A DNA stretch of 64,000 nt from Symbiodinium kawagutii (GCA_009767595.1 VSDK01000621.1:383597-447596), one strand, 5' to 3'. Numbered from the stretch's first letter, positions 50,419-62,500 are shown. Notes: generated by a model from the letters alone, not told the origin. Translations and numbers: made by a program.

Positions 50419-53400
50419 CTAGAACTCAACGCGCCCAAATCCCCAGGTGAGGAAGAAATTCCAGCACTCATACAGAGCATCTGCCCCACAGACCACCAAA
50501 TTCTCACTTCGTTCGCATATAGTCAACTTTCGCTCAGCCAGATTTCGTAGAGGACGTAAGCTCGGCTGCAGTGGTGCTTCTGGTGCATTTAACTCCAGTG
50601 ACATCAGTCACATCCCCAATCACCAATCGTACAGCAGTTTTCTCAAAGCTAATGCCATCTGAAGCTAAACCAGCCAAACCACATTGCAATCACAACAAAT
50701 ACAACAACTATCGACAATCACATCGCTTGCCTTTTCGCTTGTTCGTGCTCCTCCTCAATCTCCAGAATGCAAGGGATGAGGACCTCACTTTACTATTCTC
50801 AGTGGTCAGATCAGGAAAAACACGAAGATGACTTGGGTATGTGCCGAGCCATAGGATAACCAATGGGCCCCCACCAAGAAATGATCATGTTACAAGGAAA
50901 CCATTGGTTGACCGGGGGTACCACTATGGCTTGGCACATGTGCATTTAGGAAGCAAGTTTAGAACCATGGCAAGATCATGCAAGATCTGTGATTTGGCCA
51001 CTACAGAAATGGTTTCGCATCGGCTCCAAATACTCTGTAGGCATGAAACAACTGAGCCTGTCACAGTGTTCGCCCCAGAGATGGCCTGGCATACCAATCA
51101 ATCCATCACTAGATCCAGCATCAAACCATCCAACAGTAGTTGAATAGGCCGTAGAACTGCGGGATGCGCACAAGTGCATGAGATCCGCCTTCGCGATATC
51201 TGCTTCAGGCACGAGGAAATCGCTGGATTCTAACCTCAGCTTGGAGACAGGCAGCACCACGTACTACATTAGACATCTGACAGCAGCCCACATGTGCTGC
51301 ACCTCAAATCCCAAATATTGAAACGCCTGTTTTAGCAGAAACTGAGCTACCACGGATGGAACCACTGGGAATCAGCTAAGCGCATCTAGCATTGGAATCA
51401 GCTTAGAATTTCTTGCGAGTCCAACATCAACTTGTTTGATCTGTGTGCTTGGCTCCGGCGAAAGGACTCCTTTCGGGGCCTCAGCAAAGGAAACTTTGAA
51501 GCAAAGCGCAACTTGCAGCTGGGTCAAACGGTGGTGTCTCAAAATAGGGGTACCCCCAAAATGGCTGGTTTACTACTACTAAATGACTATTAATGGATGA
51601 TTTAGGGGTACTCCTATTTTGAGAAACACCCAAATGAGGATGTTTTTATTCACAGAAAACTTCACTCCATTTCACTCCTGTTGCACAGAAAACACTCCGA
51701 TGCGGTCCAAACTGGGGCACCCCCGCATGTCCGACACTCCATGGTAGCAGGGTGGCTACCTGAAGCCCGACAAATGCTGTAACCATGGTGGCACAGGGTC
51801 AACCTCTGCACTCGTTATGCAAAGGTGGGCTTTGCCTCAAATATCTTCAAATCTTTGTGTATGAGACTCATGATCACCTAATGAGTTCTGTCAATAGAAC
51901 ACTGGAACATGCATGAACATGCTGAGTTTCGTCTATGCTGACCTTGCCCTCCTGTTTTCTCTGTACTGTCAGCTGTCCTCCCCTCGGTCCAAGTTTCCAA
52001 CCACGGTGCCCGGCAGGCTTTCACTGGCCAGTTCCGCAAACTCTTCCACCTTGCAGCACTTGGAGAATGCTCAAAGGTCCAGCAAGCTTTCACAGAGATG
52101 TCCACAATTTCATTGCAAAAACCTCTTGCCGTCCCTTCATTCTCCTTCATTGCCTAGACAGCAAGTCCTACCTGTATCCCCAGATTCTTGTGGCCCGATT
52201 ATTGGAGTGTGTCCTTAGGCACACGCAGGAACAATGCAATGACACATTTAGCTGCTCGACGAAACCCGACCCCTGATGAACATCCTACGACTGATCAAAC
52301 TAGTCTGTGTTAAAATGTCACCTGGCCATTTTTTGGTCTGCCGCATATTTATCACAACCCATTTGATTCTTGGAGTTCTCTTCTGGCTGAAGAAAGGTGG
52401 TTTTCGGTCACAACTGCAGGGGATCAAAAGACAACGTTCTATGGTTCTCTGCTGCACCCGCTGCTCTTGTGCAGCTTCCAAACAAGCCCAGCGCACCTCC
52501 GGATCATTTGCTAGTCCTTCGCAGTAGTACTCCTGAAACAGGCCAAGATGATCTTTCCAAAGTGACAAAAACCCAACATTTTTCTTGAAGCTTTACAACT
52601 TGCAGACACTTCGGGCTAGCTTATCCCAAGAGAACAACCCCAAGGTGACCAAATCTCACAGTACGATGACTTGATCCTGGGAACTCGGGGGCGAGACAAA
52701 CAGTCTTCGCTGGCAACTAACTTCGTGCTGGGGATCCACTGGCCATGCAACAGATCCAACACATCACTCGAAAATACTTGGAACATCTTAGAACCCTTGG
52801 GATGTACAGTTTCTGCAGAGGGTCTGGGGTGGGAATGTCAGCAACCTTTGACATGTCAAACTGACAACGGAGACATGCCATTGGACATCTCTACCCGATG
52901 AAGGTCAGCAATATGGCTTTTGTATGGAAATCCTCACAGTTGGATCCGTTCTAAAATTTGGCGAAGTAACATGGAAATGGAAAATCACCTTAAGGGAAAC
53001 CCTGGCAAACCAGCTATAAATGGTGGATTCTCCGTTGCCACGTTAGGGACTACCAAAGTGTAGCAACTGTCCACCCAAACCCACCTCACCGAAGAGCATC
53101 AACGGCTCACTCGGGTCCCTTGCAGAGTGCCGCATCAAACGAAGCAGTGCACCGAATGGTGAAACGACACAGAAACGACAGTCGCGCGAAGAAGAAAAAA
53201 GCAGCAATTAAACTTACAGAAGCCTTCAAAAACTCATGAAATCATTAAATGTATGTGCATAAAAAGCCTCTAAAACGTGCAACAAAACTCGGATGTAAAC
53301 TCAAATCCGAAAAAAATGCTCAAAAACTCGAATTCAAATCCGATGCACACAAACTCATAATATGTGCACAAAAAAATGCCAAGTTTCTGTGGCATGCTAC

Positions 53401-53525
53401 GGCTTTGGATTCTCTGAACGGTGGTCGCCTGGCAGATTTGAAGCTCATCACCTGGATATCGCCTTCCATGGCTCCGAAACCTACAGATTCTTGGGATAAA
53501 AATCCAACCTGTTGGTCGTTTTTTT
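50419..53525 (-). CDS. Unidentified gene, candidate exons ending at 50419
   Basis: Coding-like minus-strand stretches in gene order: about 53380-53525 (VGFGAMEGDIQVMSFKSARR), 52440-52530 (CEGLANDPEVRWACLEAAQE), 51995-52090 (CKVEEFAELASESLPGTVVG), 50985-51258 (RLESSDFLVPEADIAKADLM, GWFDAGSSDGLIGMPGHLWG) and 50419-50600 (ENLVVCGADALYECWNFFLT, ending VEF and TAG). The exon at 50985-51258 is the most convincing, with about 90 residues of balanced composition. The joins are not established, and more than one gene may be involved. No family recognised. Confidence 0.4.
50838..50943. repeat. MITE-4 copy with complete inverted ends
   Basis: Begins TATGTGCCGAGCCATAGGAT and ends ACTATGGCTTGGCACATG, which defines the TIR; core AAGGAAACCATTGGTTG. 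Confidence 0.82.
51531..51634. repeat. MITE-1 copy, near consensus
   Basis: Ends GTGGTGTCTCAAAATAGGGG and TATTTTGAGAAACACCCA. Confidence 0.88.
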
Positions 53526-53529
53526 GCTT

Positions 53530-55058
53530 TTAACATAGGTAACATGTCGATACATCACAGCTTAGACTCGCAAGTTGCCAATCATGTTCTTGTTTGGGTT
53601 TGTTTGGCAAGGTTGCTGACCTACCTTGAACAGATTTCCTCAATATAAGTCGATTTGGGCCCGTTAGATCAGGAAAGGTGTGAATGATTGGTTCTTGTCA
53701 CAACTCTTCGCCATGCTTGGGCCATGAACAAGCTCGCAACGCATCGTAATGAAAGGTAGGGTGCTTGCAATGCAGGCAAAACCTGACAAACCTTTAACCC
53801 TTTCGGTCCGCATGAGATGTCTGTCCTCATGAAGTTTACCTGAGGACATTCAATTCCTCCAGTTCATGCCTCCGATACGAGGAAGTACCTTCTCCATCAG
53901 AACAACTTCAAGTGTAGCTGAATATATCTGCTTAAAGGTGCAAAACGAACACTCTTTGCTCGGCAAACCTTGATCTCATCTTCCGGTGCAGCCATTTTCA
54001 ATACTTCTGGAACATAAAAAGTCGGTGGGGTAACACACCGAAGATGCAAGGCAGTCAGGGTAGCCGAGATTGTGTGTACTGCCAGTATCTTCGAGGGATC
54101 TATGGATGACTTGTGTCAGGACTACGGATGTCTATCTACAAGTTGTGGATGACCTATGCAGTATGTATGGATGGATTTTTGAACATTTATGGATGCGTAC
54201 ATAGGATTTGGGTCGATTTATAACGATCGTGTGGGCATTGCGGATGACTTTTGCAGGATTTATGCATGATCTGGATCTCCGGAGAAATTGTGCGGGAAGA
54301 TCTGAAATAATTGATGATTTTTCGGTAACCCATATTATATATATAGGAATCATGGGTGATTTGTAAAGAATTTCTGAGTGGCTTATGCAGCATGGATTGG
54401 ATATACTTTTGAATACGTAATTGTCTGATGATTTCTGGGAAAGCAGGAAAATGCAAGAAGCAGAGGATGACCCACGGAGGACTTCTGGATGATCTCTGTA
54501 GAGTTCATGGATGGACGAAAGCTTTCTGGATGACTTCGGCAAAATTGATGAATGAATAGGCCATAGAGCATTATGAATGAACCCCATTGATATGAAAATG
54601 GGGTTTATGGATGACTTCGGCAAAATCTATGAAGGATTTGAGGATGACCTATTCGGACTTATGAATGGGCGCTGATTGAGCCACAGGTGTGCAAACCAAG
54701 TATAGCACGAACCACCTTGGTGACATCCCGAAGATCTGTCCGTGCATTCTGCCAAGTTTGGGTGTGACATGGCAACGCAAAAATCCAGAACCCAGGAAAC
54801 TAATGCTAACTTCGGTGCCTGAAGTCCACAAATATGACAAACCCTGAAATAATAATGAAAAATGAACATTCTGATTGGTTGTAGCTGGGACAACTTCATT
54901 TCCACATCGAGCGCTGCTGCAAAGTGCACGGCCGGCCGCTCGACTTTGCATGTTTGACATGCACTCAGTTTCTGGGTGTAACAGTTTTCAAGAGTCTCTC
55001 TGTGAAGACCTGCAGTTCGCAGTGTCTTTCCCATCTAGAAAGACTGCACTGGCGCTCC
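53530..55058. other. No supported gene; degenerate repeat region
   Basis: From about 54100 to 54640 the sequence is an ancient, degenerate tandem array in which TTTATGGATGACTT-like units recur every 30-50 bp. Open frames there follow from the repeat. A short minus-strand frame at 54627-55034 is open but shows no clear protein character. Confidence 0.5.
54100..54640. repeat. Degenerate tandem repeat, ATGGATGACTT units
   Basis: Many spaced copies of GGATGACTT(C/G) and ATGGATG. The two copies of TTTATGGATGACTTCGGCAA relatives near 54520 and 54605 are the best matched. Confidence 0.65.
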
Positions 55059-56405
55059 CTAAGTGACATCAGAGGCTTCCTCTACAAACTCTTTCTGCCC
55101 TGAAGCTGGGCCGACTCCTTCGCTGTACAGTGCCCGGAATTCCTCAATCAGCGCGAAGACGATTCGAAGCGACATAACCACAGCAGGACCTAGCGATGTC
55201 GCACGCACCAACGTTTGGCAATGGATAGGTTGAATTCACTTGGTTCATCTTATGGTTGACTATTAGTTGACTGTGTTGATTGCTACAGCTCGTTTCATGG
55301 CTTTGCGGGTTCCATGGGTTCCATGCCTGTGGCCAGCAAAACAATCAAGATGAGAGTGACCCGTTGCATCGTTTCAGTCCGCGTCCAACTATTCTCCTTA
55401 GTGGAAGCATGTCATGGGAGTCATGCAATGAAGCTGTGAGCAGCGCCGAAACAAGCAGAAGTCTTCCATGGCTTTGCAGCTCAGCATCATTTGCATGAAA
55501 GAAAAATGTGGCGAGTACCATGAGCATGGCAAAGATCAGCAGCCGTGATTCAGTTTGGTTGTGCTCCTGTCAAGAGACTGAAGTCACCCGTAAGAATCTT
55601 TGTCGGCGTGTTCGAGTGATCACCCTTGAGTTAGCTGTCTACAGCCTGCCAGGCAAAAAACCTACTGAACATCTGGAACATTAAAATTTTCTTTGTTGGG
55701 ATGTTCGCCTCCATTTCCCGAGCAAGGCCGGCCCTCCCGGCGATCCCGGCCCTCCCCAAACATTTTCAATCTACAAAGCTACACCTCAAAAAGTTCTTCG
55801 CCATCGGACTGCCTTTGAGACGTAGGGACACTTGTGCAAAGTGATCACCAGTGACACCAAAACGATGATGCCAATAAACTCCAATTGCATCACGGCGTTG
55901 AACCTTGCTGCAGCTGTACTCTCATGACAGTTCATGACATATCCACGTGATGTAACTTAGATGTAACTGGCAATGTGTTTCCTCACTCCGAGGAACGAAG
56001 AGGGCCACACCGCACAGACTATAGCCAATAAGCCTTTCCTCACCAGCACTGTAACCTCCCAGCTCTGGCACTGCTCTTTGTAGGGCGAGATAAGGTATGC
56101 CACTCCTGCGCGGTGAAGAAGTGCAGTGGACCGGACTTGTCCGACAGAAGCGGAGGTACTGAACGCTCTTGCTTAGCTGATCAGGTTCCAACAATGAATG
56201 CAAATAATAGATCTAAACTGTTCAAAGCAGCGAAAGATGTACCAAAATGAACGTGAAACACGGAAAAACGCATGAAACATCATAGGACCGCAGTCGCTCG
56301 TCTCCTGGACTTGAGACCCGCTCTTGCCGGATGAGCCAGAGCCAAGAGCCAGCCCCTGCTCCGAAGAAAGCGACCAAGAGAACCTGAGTTGCAACTCGTG
56401 GCACG
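55059..56405 (-). CDS. Polytopic membrane protein, C-terminal exons
   Basis: Minus-strand exon candidates in gene order: about 56290-56405 (VATQVLLVAFFGAGAGSWLW), 56000-56080 (VAYLISPYKEQCQSWEVTVL, then VRKGLLAIVCAVWP), 55800-55910 (MQLEFIGIIVLVSLVITLHK), 55440-55570 (LLIFAMLMVLATFFFHANDA) and 55059-55220 (VVMSLRIVFALIEEFRALYS, ending EEASDVT and TAG). The pattern Pro-Tyr-x(n)-Trp-Glu-Val...Arg-Lys just before a membrane helix, followed by more helices, is familiar from large multi-pass proteins of protists, often with extracellular repeats or channel-like cores. The splice joins were not fixed, and the N-terminus lies upstream or was not found. The transported substrate cannot be inferred. 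Confidence 0.55.
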
Positions 56406-56883
56406 ACCACTCAGAGAAAAAAAGGAAAGATGTGGAAAGCTGTGGAAGAATGTTCCTGAGATTTTCCTTGAGGATTTATGTTTCTCCACGTGAGGCTGAC
56501 GACAGCCAGGAGTGACCTGGATATACCTGCATGCCAGCCTCGCAAGACTGCTCCTTGACACCTTCACAATTCCCCTATAGGGGATTTTAACGGGTGATAG
56601 TGACATTCCCACAATGTATCAAACATGCTGAAATGCTGCAGCTTGCAGCATTCTCTTGCAAGACTCTGTGGACAACCTTGGAGACATGATACGTTTTTGG
56701 AATGACACTCTCGTGAGGAAGACTTTGGATTCCTGAAAACAAGTCTGGATTTACAAATGGACCTTGTAAGTTTCACAACAACCACGTCCAACAACCAACG
56801 CCCCACCGACGAACAACATCCAACACGCAACGGACGAATACAATTAAAACATTAATGACATTGTAACAATAACATTGGCAATG

Positions 56884-56925
<42 letters not shown>

Positions 56926-56929
56926 CCAC

Positions 56930-57009
<80 letters not shown>

Positions 57010-57076
57010 AAAGCAACAGCAACAGCGACAGCAACAGCAACGGCAACGGCAACGACAACAACGACAGCAGCAGCAA
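56884..57076. repeat. (AAC)n, (CAG)n and (CAACAG)n microsatellite
   Basis: About 190 bp of ACAACA, then CAGCAG, then CAACAG units. Poly-Cys, Leu, Thr and Ala frames here are artefacts. Confidence 0.96.
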
Positions 57077-57119
57077 AAACGGAAACCTACCAATTGGTTA
57101 CAACCATGCTTATATATTA

Positions 57120-57300
57120 TTGCTGTAACCTTTAATAACCTAAACTACCCCATTTTTACCTGTGGAGACCTTTGCTCACCTGTATTAACCTGTACCGACC
57201 TATACCACCCTATCCTAGCCTATACTAACCTAAACTCACCTGTATAAACCTATATCCACCTATACTACCCGATATGAAGGTATGCTAACCGTCGCTAACC
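57120..57300. repeat. Minisatellite of ACCTATACTAACC-like units
   Basis: About 15 imperfect 9-12 bp units of CCTATACCACC / CCTAAACTACC. Confidence 0.8.
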
Positions 57301-57302
57301 AC

Positions 57303-57697
57303 CGACCTCTGCCTCCGAGATTGTTCGCATCCACGCGAAACTTGGCGGAATGCTTCGAGTTCTTCTGGGCAGAGGTCCACTTGAAGTCAAAGGGCACTGC
57401 GCCGTCCTTCCTCCTCAGACCGACGCAGAGTTCCTTGCGCCGAGAAGTGCCAAGGCCCAATCATTCAAGATCTATGCGATCTGAGGGGCCACATTCCGCA
57501 CAACTCGTTTGCTCATCTGGCCTGAGCTGTTCCTTCTTGTTCCACCAACGGAATGTACATTCCAGCCCGCAAACGTCGTACTGGACTCCATCTCCATCCA
57601 CCTCCATCTCCATCCAAAGGGACGCAAAGCCCTTATCACAGCCTTCAACGCTTGCTCCGTCCTTCTCCGCCAGCTCGACGTCAAGCGCGGGCGCCAC
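57303..57697 (-). CDS. Unidentified gene, exon candidates
   Basis: Two minus-strand stretches: 57483-57697 (ALDVELAEKDGASVEGCDKG, then CGLECTFRWWNKKEQLRPDE and CAEC) and about 57303-57440 (GAVPFDFKWTSAQKNSKHSA, then KFRVDANN). The region is GC-rich, unlike the AT-rich repeats on both sides. No ATG opens the first stretch, so it is probably an internal exon. The two are offset in frame around a TGA, and the gap between them is short for an intron. No family recognised. Confidence 0.4.
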
Positions 57698-58624
57698 GGA
57701 TGATTGATGTCAAACTAGGCAACGAGAAAGAAGCAAAGGTAGCGGAGAGAAGGCCATAGACACAAGAGAGCAACGCTACAATGTCTGGCGCAGAAAAATT
57801 TTAGGGTAAGCAACGCAAAGGAAAAATCTTGCAAAAGCCTTTTCAGAAAGCAAGTTTGACCCAAAGCCATGCATGAGATCAAGATGAAAGGGGGCCATAT
57901 GATCAAATGAATCAATCCAGTATAGGATGATGTCCGGAAATGGCTTTGGGGAAGCCAAGAAAGGAAAACCACTACCCACGCACCTAGCCAGTAGAAAAAA
58001 ATGCTAAGGGTCATACTGCGCGTGGGAGGGACCACTAACGAGCCCCTTGACCATCAAACGAAAGAGAAGTAGAGGGGAGTCCAAGTCCGCCCATACACGA
58101 ATTAGATAAGGCTGCGGTCAAAATCATATCTTTAGTTGCGCATGTGTTAGTATCGGGGAAGGGGGGAGGGCGAAAAGGCTGGTACGCGTTTCGAACCAAG
58201 CCCAAAAAAAGGGGCTTAACATTGTGAACCAAAACCAAAACATGCTCAGTTACATATCCGACGGGGTCCCCCCAACCACTCAAAACATTATGGCCAACAA
58301 TGGGAATAGGAACCTTTGCAAATGACCACTAGTAACCAGGGGCGCGGACCTGACGCAGCGTCGCTCGGCAATGGGGCGAATGATATCCCCACCTATCAAC
58401 CAGATCAATTGCGACGGTTAGATCATTGAGGGGTAGCCAATGCCCTAGTCATACACAAGGGATATCACTCTATGGGCTCCGAAATAACCACTAAACCAGG
58501 GAAATAGCCAGGGACTCCATGACGAAAATAACCACAAAAACCAAGTACAACCCAACCCACACCGCCAATCACCGCCAGCCGCAGCCAGCTCCCCACCCGC
58601 CATCCCAAGCCCAGGAAACCTAAG

Positions 58625-58737
58625 ACCCTCATCATAATCATCATCATCATAATCATCATAATCATCATAATCACCATCATCACCATCATCATCATCACCA
58701 TCATCATCATCGCCATCATCACCATCATCATCATATA
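58625..58737. repeat. (CAT)n / (CAC)n trinucleotide repeat
   Basis: ATCATC and ATCACC runs over about 110 bp; the Asp- and Met-rich minus-strand frames are artefacts. Confidence 0.95.
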
Positions 58738-58908
58738 GAAACTTCCAATCTTGTACCATCCTCTCCCCTTGGCCTTGCTCCACTGCCAGATCCGCCAGCG
58801 CTTTCAACCTCACAATTGCATCCCAACAAACTATTGGCCCTGTATGGAATGGTCTCGATCAAATCAAACGATACTCCTCAGATCTCCACACATATGAAGG
58901 GCTTAGAA

Positions 58909-58984
58909 GGGTCTAAACCTTTTATCCTCATCACGGGTAGGCGAATATGTTCTCTGAGAGGTGGGGGAACTTCATTTCAGACCC
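58909..58984. repeat. Family-5 element, 76 bp
   Basis: Starts GGGTCTAAACCTTTTATCCT and ends CATTTCAGACCC; the two ends are imperfect inverted repeats. Confidence 0.75.
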
Positions 58985-59932
58985 TGGGCGGTGGATCATC
59001 AATGATGATTGTTACATTGGTTCGTGGGCAATATGGGGCGCGCAGTATGACAGTCTGCTTTAACACTCACCCTTGGATACCAACAGTCACAGTCTAGCAG
59101 CAGCAGTGGACTCCTTTTGTCAATGTCTTCGTCACTTGAGCCTTCCATCCTGGGTCACTGACAATCCCCAAAAAAACATCGAACAAAGTAGATCTAAACC
59201 AACAATCCCCAAAAATGTTGGCGCGGAATAGATGGGGAGGTTCCCGGTTCAACCAACCCTTATAATATCCAGCAACCAGGCCATCTACTCCGCTGGGGGG
59301 TAACCGATTTTAGTTAAATGGAGGCGCGCTTCAATCCTAGTGGGCGCACAGAGCGGCTCGCTCCCTCCAATTAACCAAATCAGTTGACTAATATTTGAAT
59401 ATTCATATCTTATCTCTACATATGAATAGCGGACAAAAATTTGTTTAACAAAAGTAGCCACGCGGTAAACTGGGTCGTCCCCTATTGGTTGTGAAAGTTT
59501 GGCGGTCTCCTCTTCGCTCTATGAGACTGGATCACATCATTTGATGTCATTTTGTGGTATCTCGTTCAAGCAAACATCAAATAGACAAGATTAGACAAGT
59601 AAGTGACATGAATTGACCTGGGTCCATTTATAACATCCCCTATAAAGAGTCCCTCTTTCGTGATTCCGAAACCTGCGCAGCAATTCCTCCTGCTGACGAA
59701 CTTCCCAAGCTCGTTGGAGCAATTCCTGTGGCAGTCTGAGCATCATCGCGCTGGGGGGTATCAACGCCATGTCAGAGGTTCCATACCCTTGATTGCTGAG
59801 TAAAAGTATGTAAAGGCCATTGTTAGTTTGCGCCCCCAGGAGTTCTGATGCCCTTCATCAACCCATCACAAAGCCCTGACACAAGTGGAGCCCTGCGTAT
59901 ATTCAAAGTCGATACATGCGGAGGGCTCAAAA

Positions 59933-60008
59933 GGGTCTAAACCTTGTATCCTCATCTGTGATATAATACTGCATTCTGTGAGAAAGCGGGGAACATGATT
60001 TCAGACCC
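59933..60008. repeat. Family-5 element, 76 bp
   Basis: Starts GGGTCTAAACCTTGTATCCT and ends AACATGATTTCAGACCC. Confidence 0.8.
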
Positions 60009-60187
60009 TGGGTGGTCGTGGTGGATCTGTCACCACATGGGCTGCTCAAGGCTGATCGAGGATGATCGAAATTAATCAGTCATTGGTTATCAATAGGGTA
60101 GCTATACCATCGGTTCAATGGATTTTCGAATGGTTTCAATCAATCAAATGATACCCCATTTGATCTCCAGTCATACTGAAAGCTCAG

Positions 60188-60265
60188 AAGGATCTAAGCC
60201 CTTTATCCTGATCAGTGATATATGAATGTATTCTGTGAGAGGCTGGGGAACATGATTTCAGACCC
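60188..60265. repeat. Family-5 element, 78 bp
   Basis: Starts AGGATCTAAGCCCTTTATCC and ends AACATGATTTCAGACCC; flanks also resemble those of the other copies. Confidence 0.75.
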
Positions 60266-60394
60266 AAACGTTGTCTTCCTGAAGGCTCCTGGGTTCAACC
60301 CATGGTCTAAAATGGTTTTCTGAACCGGTATCTTTGTGGGATCAATGGCTTAAGCCCTCTTAAGCCTGGACAATAACAACGCCATTCCTCCGCT

Positions 60395-60660
60395 GCAGGC
60401 TCTCTGTGGGCCCACACTGTCGGTCGCTGCTACAGCTTCATTTCCACCTCCGCGCACCGCGTCTAACATGGTCTAACATGGTTTAATCTAACTTGTACAC
60501 GTTTAAAACATTGGGGCTCTTTATCTAGAACATCAGCGTAGACCTTTTGGCATGCATGCCACCTGTGAATGTCTGTGATGTTTCATGTCAGATAACATAG
60601 GGTTACCATGGAAACCCCTTGAAAAGGCAATCTGGAAACATTTAGAAACTGCGTACACGA
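60395..60660. repeat. Dispersed duplication, left copy (right copy 60770-61010)
   Basis: Shared blocks include GTCGGTCGCTGCTA / GTTGGTCGCTGCTA, GCATGCATGCCACCTGTGAA and GAATGTCTGTGATGTT, in the same order and orientation with moderate divergence. Confidence 0.75.
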
Positions 60661-60769
60661 TCAAACCATATCTGGAAAAAAAACGCATGATCTGGAAGGG
60701 ATTGGAAGGGCCTGGAAAATAGGCGCAAAGATGGCCACAACATCACCCATGTTCTGATGATTCTGATCC

Positions 60770-61010
60770 CTGCTCTATTGTGGATCCACACTGTTGGTCG
60801 CTGCTAGCTGCCATTCCACCTCAGCGCACAAGGTCTATCATTGGGGCCAAGAGGCGCAGAACATGAGTGTAGACCTTCAGATACCTTCAGCATGCATGCC
60901 ACCTGTGAAATCCTGTGAATGTCTGTGATGTTCACCATGGTTTACCTTTGGATGACCATGGAGATTTTGAGGAAAAGCAACCTGAGGTGTATCCATGGAA
61001 TCTTCAGAAC
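60770..61010. repeat. Dispersed duplication, right copy
   Basis: Second copy of the 60395-60660 unit; the shared tail is ACCATGGA...AAAAGCAA-like. Confidence 0.75.
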
Positions 61011-61034
61011 ATCCCCTATCGCATTTCAAGTTTC

Positions 61035-61165
61035 GGGGTATCCCTGAGATCCCATGAGTACCAGTGAGGGGATCGGCGGGGTATCGTTTGTAGGCCGTCC
61101 CCTGTCGTTTTCGAAGAATCGACAAAGCACGACTCCACGTAACGCTTAAGATAAACACAATTGTT
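61035..61165. repeat. Dispersed repeat, also at 63455-63555
   Basis: Both copies share GGGGTATCG-TTGTAGGC-GTCCCCT, TCGTTTTCGA and CTCCACGTAACGCTTAA blocks in order. Confidence 0.7.
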
Positions 61166-61621
61166 TGGAATGTTAGGCCTTTTTTCTCTGGTTATATAAA
61201 GACTATTGGAATCTATCAGAGACTGCTGCACAATGAACTGAGACGCGAAACATGTTGGAAGATTCTAGAACACCATCGAGAAATCATGAGATATCCGCCT
61301 GGGGGCGAAGACCTGCGCTCTTCAAAATCTTCTCAGCCTGCAAGGGCAACGTTGCATCAGTCTACAACAATGTCCACAATGAAAATGGGTGAATCATTGT
61401 ATATCAACTTGTACTACCATCATCTACCATACCAGTCCTAAACATCTCCAAACCCAAACATGGCTGGCCACCAACATCAATCATCATCAATCTCATCCAT
61501 CAAACTTGCCAATATACACTGCCAAAATCTGCCAATTGTTGATTCTTTGGTATCCCATTCAAACATGTTCAAGCCAATTCCAGCCACGCGATCTACAATC
61601 CACCCGCGACTTAACATGGCC

Positions 61622-62320
61622 CTGCTGTTCAACCCTCACAAGAGGTCTGATATGGTATGCCATGGGCCACTCTTGAGGTCGAGGAAAGCACAAACTCTAC
61701 TGAAACCATGTTAGACCCAAGTGCATGGACCCATGCCTACCTTCCATCAATCCCAAGTGCCCAAGATGGGCCTAACATGGCTTAACAATGCTTAACACTG
61801 AATTTAGGCACACCATTTGATAAACATTCTCAACCCCAACAATCCCAATCATTGCCATCCATCCCCCAAAGGTGAGCCTACCTCACACCATCTCACATCC
61901 CCACAACTGCTGTTCAACCCTCACAAAGGGTCTGATATGGTACGCCATGGGCCACTCTTGAGGTCGAGGAAGGCACAAACCCTACTGAAACCATGTTAGA
62001 CCGAAGTGCATGAACCCATGCCTAGTTCCATCAATCCCAAGTGCCCAAGATGGGCCTAACATGGCTTAACAATGCTTAACGCTGAATTTAAGCGCAGAAT
62101 TTGATAAACATCCTCAACCCCAACAATCCCAATCATTGCCATCCATCCCCCAAAGGTGGGCCTACCTCACACCATCTCACATCCCCACAACTGCTGTTCA
62201 ACCCTCACAAAGGGTCTGATATGGTATGCCCACGGCGCACTCATGAGGTGGAGGAGGGGGCAAACCCTACAGAAACCATGTTAGACCCAAGTGCATGGAC
62301 CCATGCCTACCTGTCAGAAT
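61622..62320. repeat. Tandem array, 285-bp unit, about 2.5 copies
   Basis: Units start CTGCTGTTCAACCCTCACAA at 61622, 61907 and 62191 (periods 285 and 284). Each contains a family-5 element in reverse orientation (for example 61642-61718). A short extra piece, GGTGAGCCTACCTCACACCA, recurs at 62581. Confidence 0.93.
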
Positions 62321-62423
62321 CTGGCGACAACAATCAGATCGACCCATCAAGATATTAAGACTTGGTTCGACGATGGTTCGATGATGTTCGATGTGGGAAT
62401 ATCATGGGTCATATCCAGATTCA

Positions 62424-62500
62424 GGGGTCTAAGTTGGCGGTTCACCCACTTGAACTACATGCTTTGTCGGGAAAAAGGCAGGGAACACCATATCAGACCC
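62424..62500. repeat. Family-5 element, 77 bp
   Basis: Starts GGGGTCTAAGTTGGCGG and ends GGGAACACCATATCAGACCC. Confidence 0.7.

Noticed and set aside
54132..54623. 163-codon minus-strand frame
   Set aside because: It overlies the degenerate ATGGATGACTT repeat; openness follows from repeat composition.
56773..57135. Poly-Cys, poly-Leu and poly-Thr/Ala frames
   Set aside because: Products of the AAC/CAG microsatellite in several frames; no coding signal on either side.
58445..58813. Acidic minus-strand frame with a long Asp run
   Set aside because: Driven by the (CAT)n repeat; the flanking sequence has no protein-like character in any frame.
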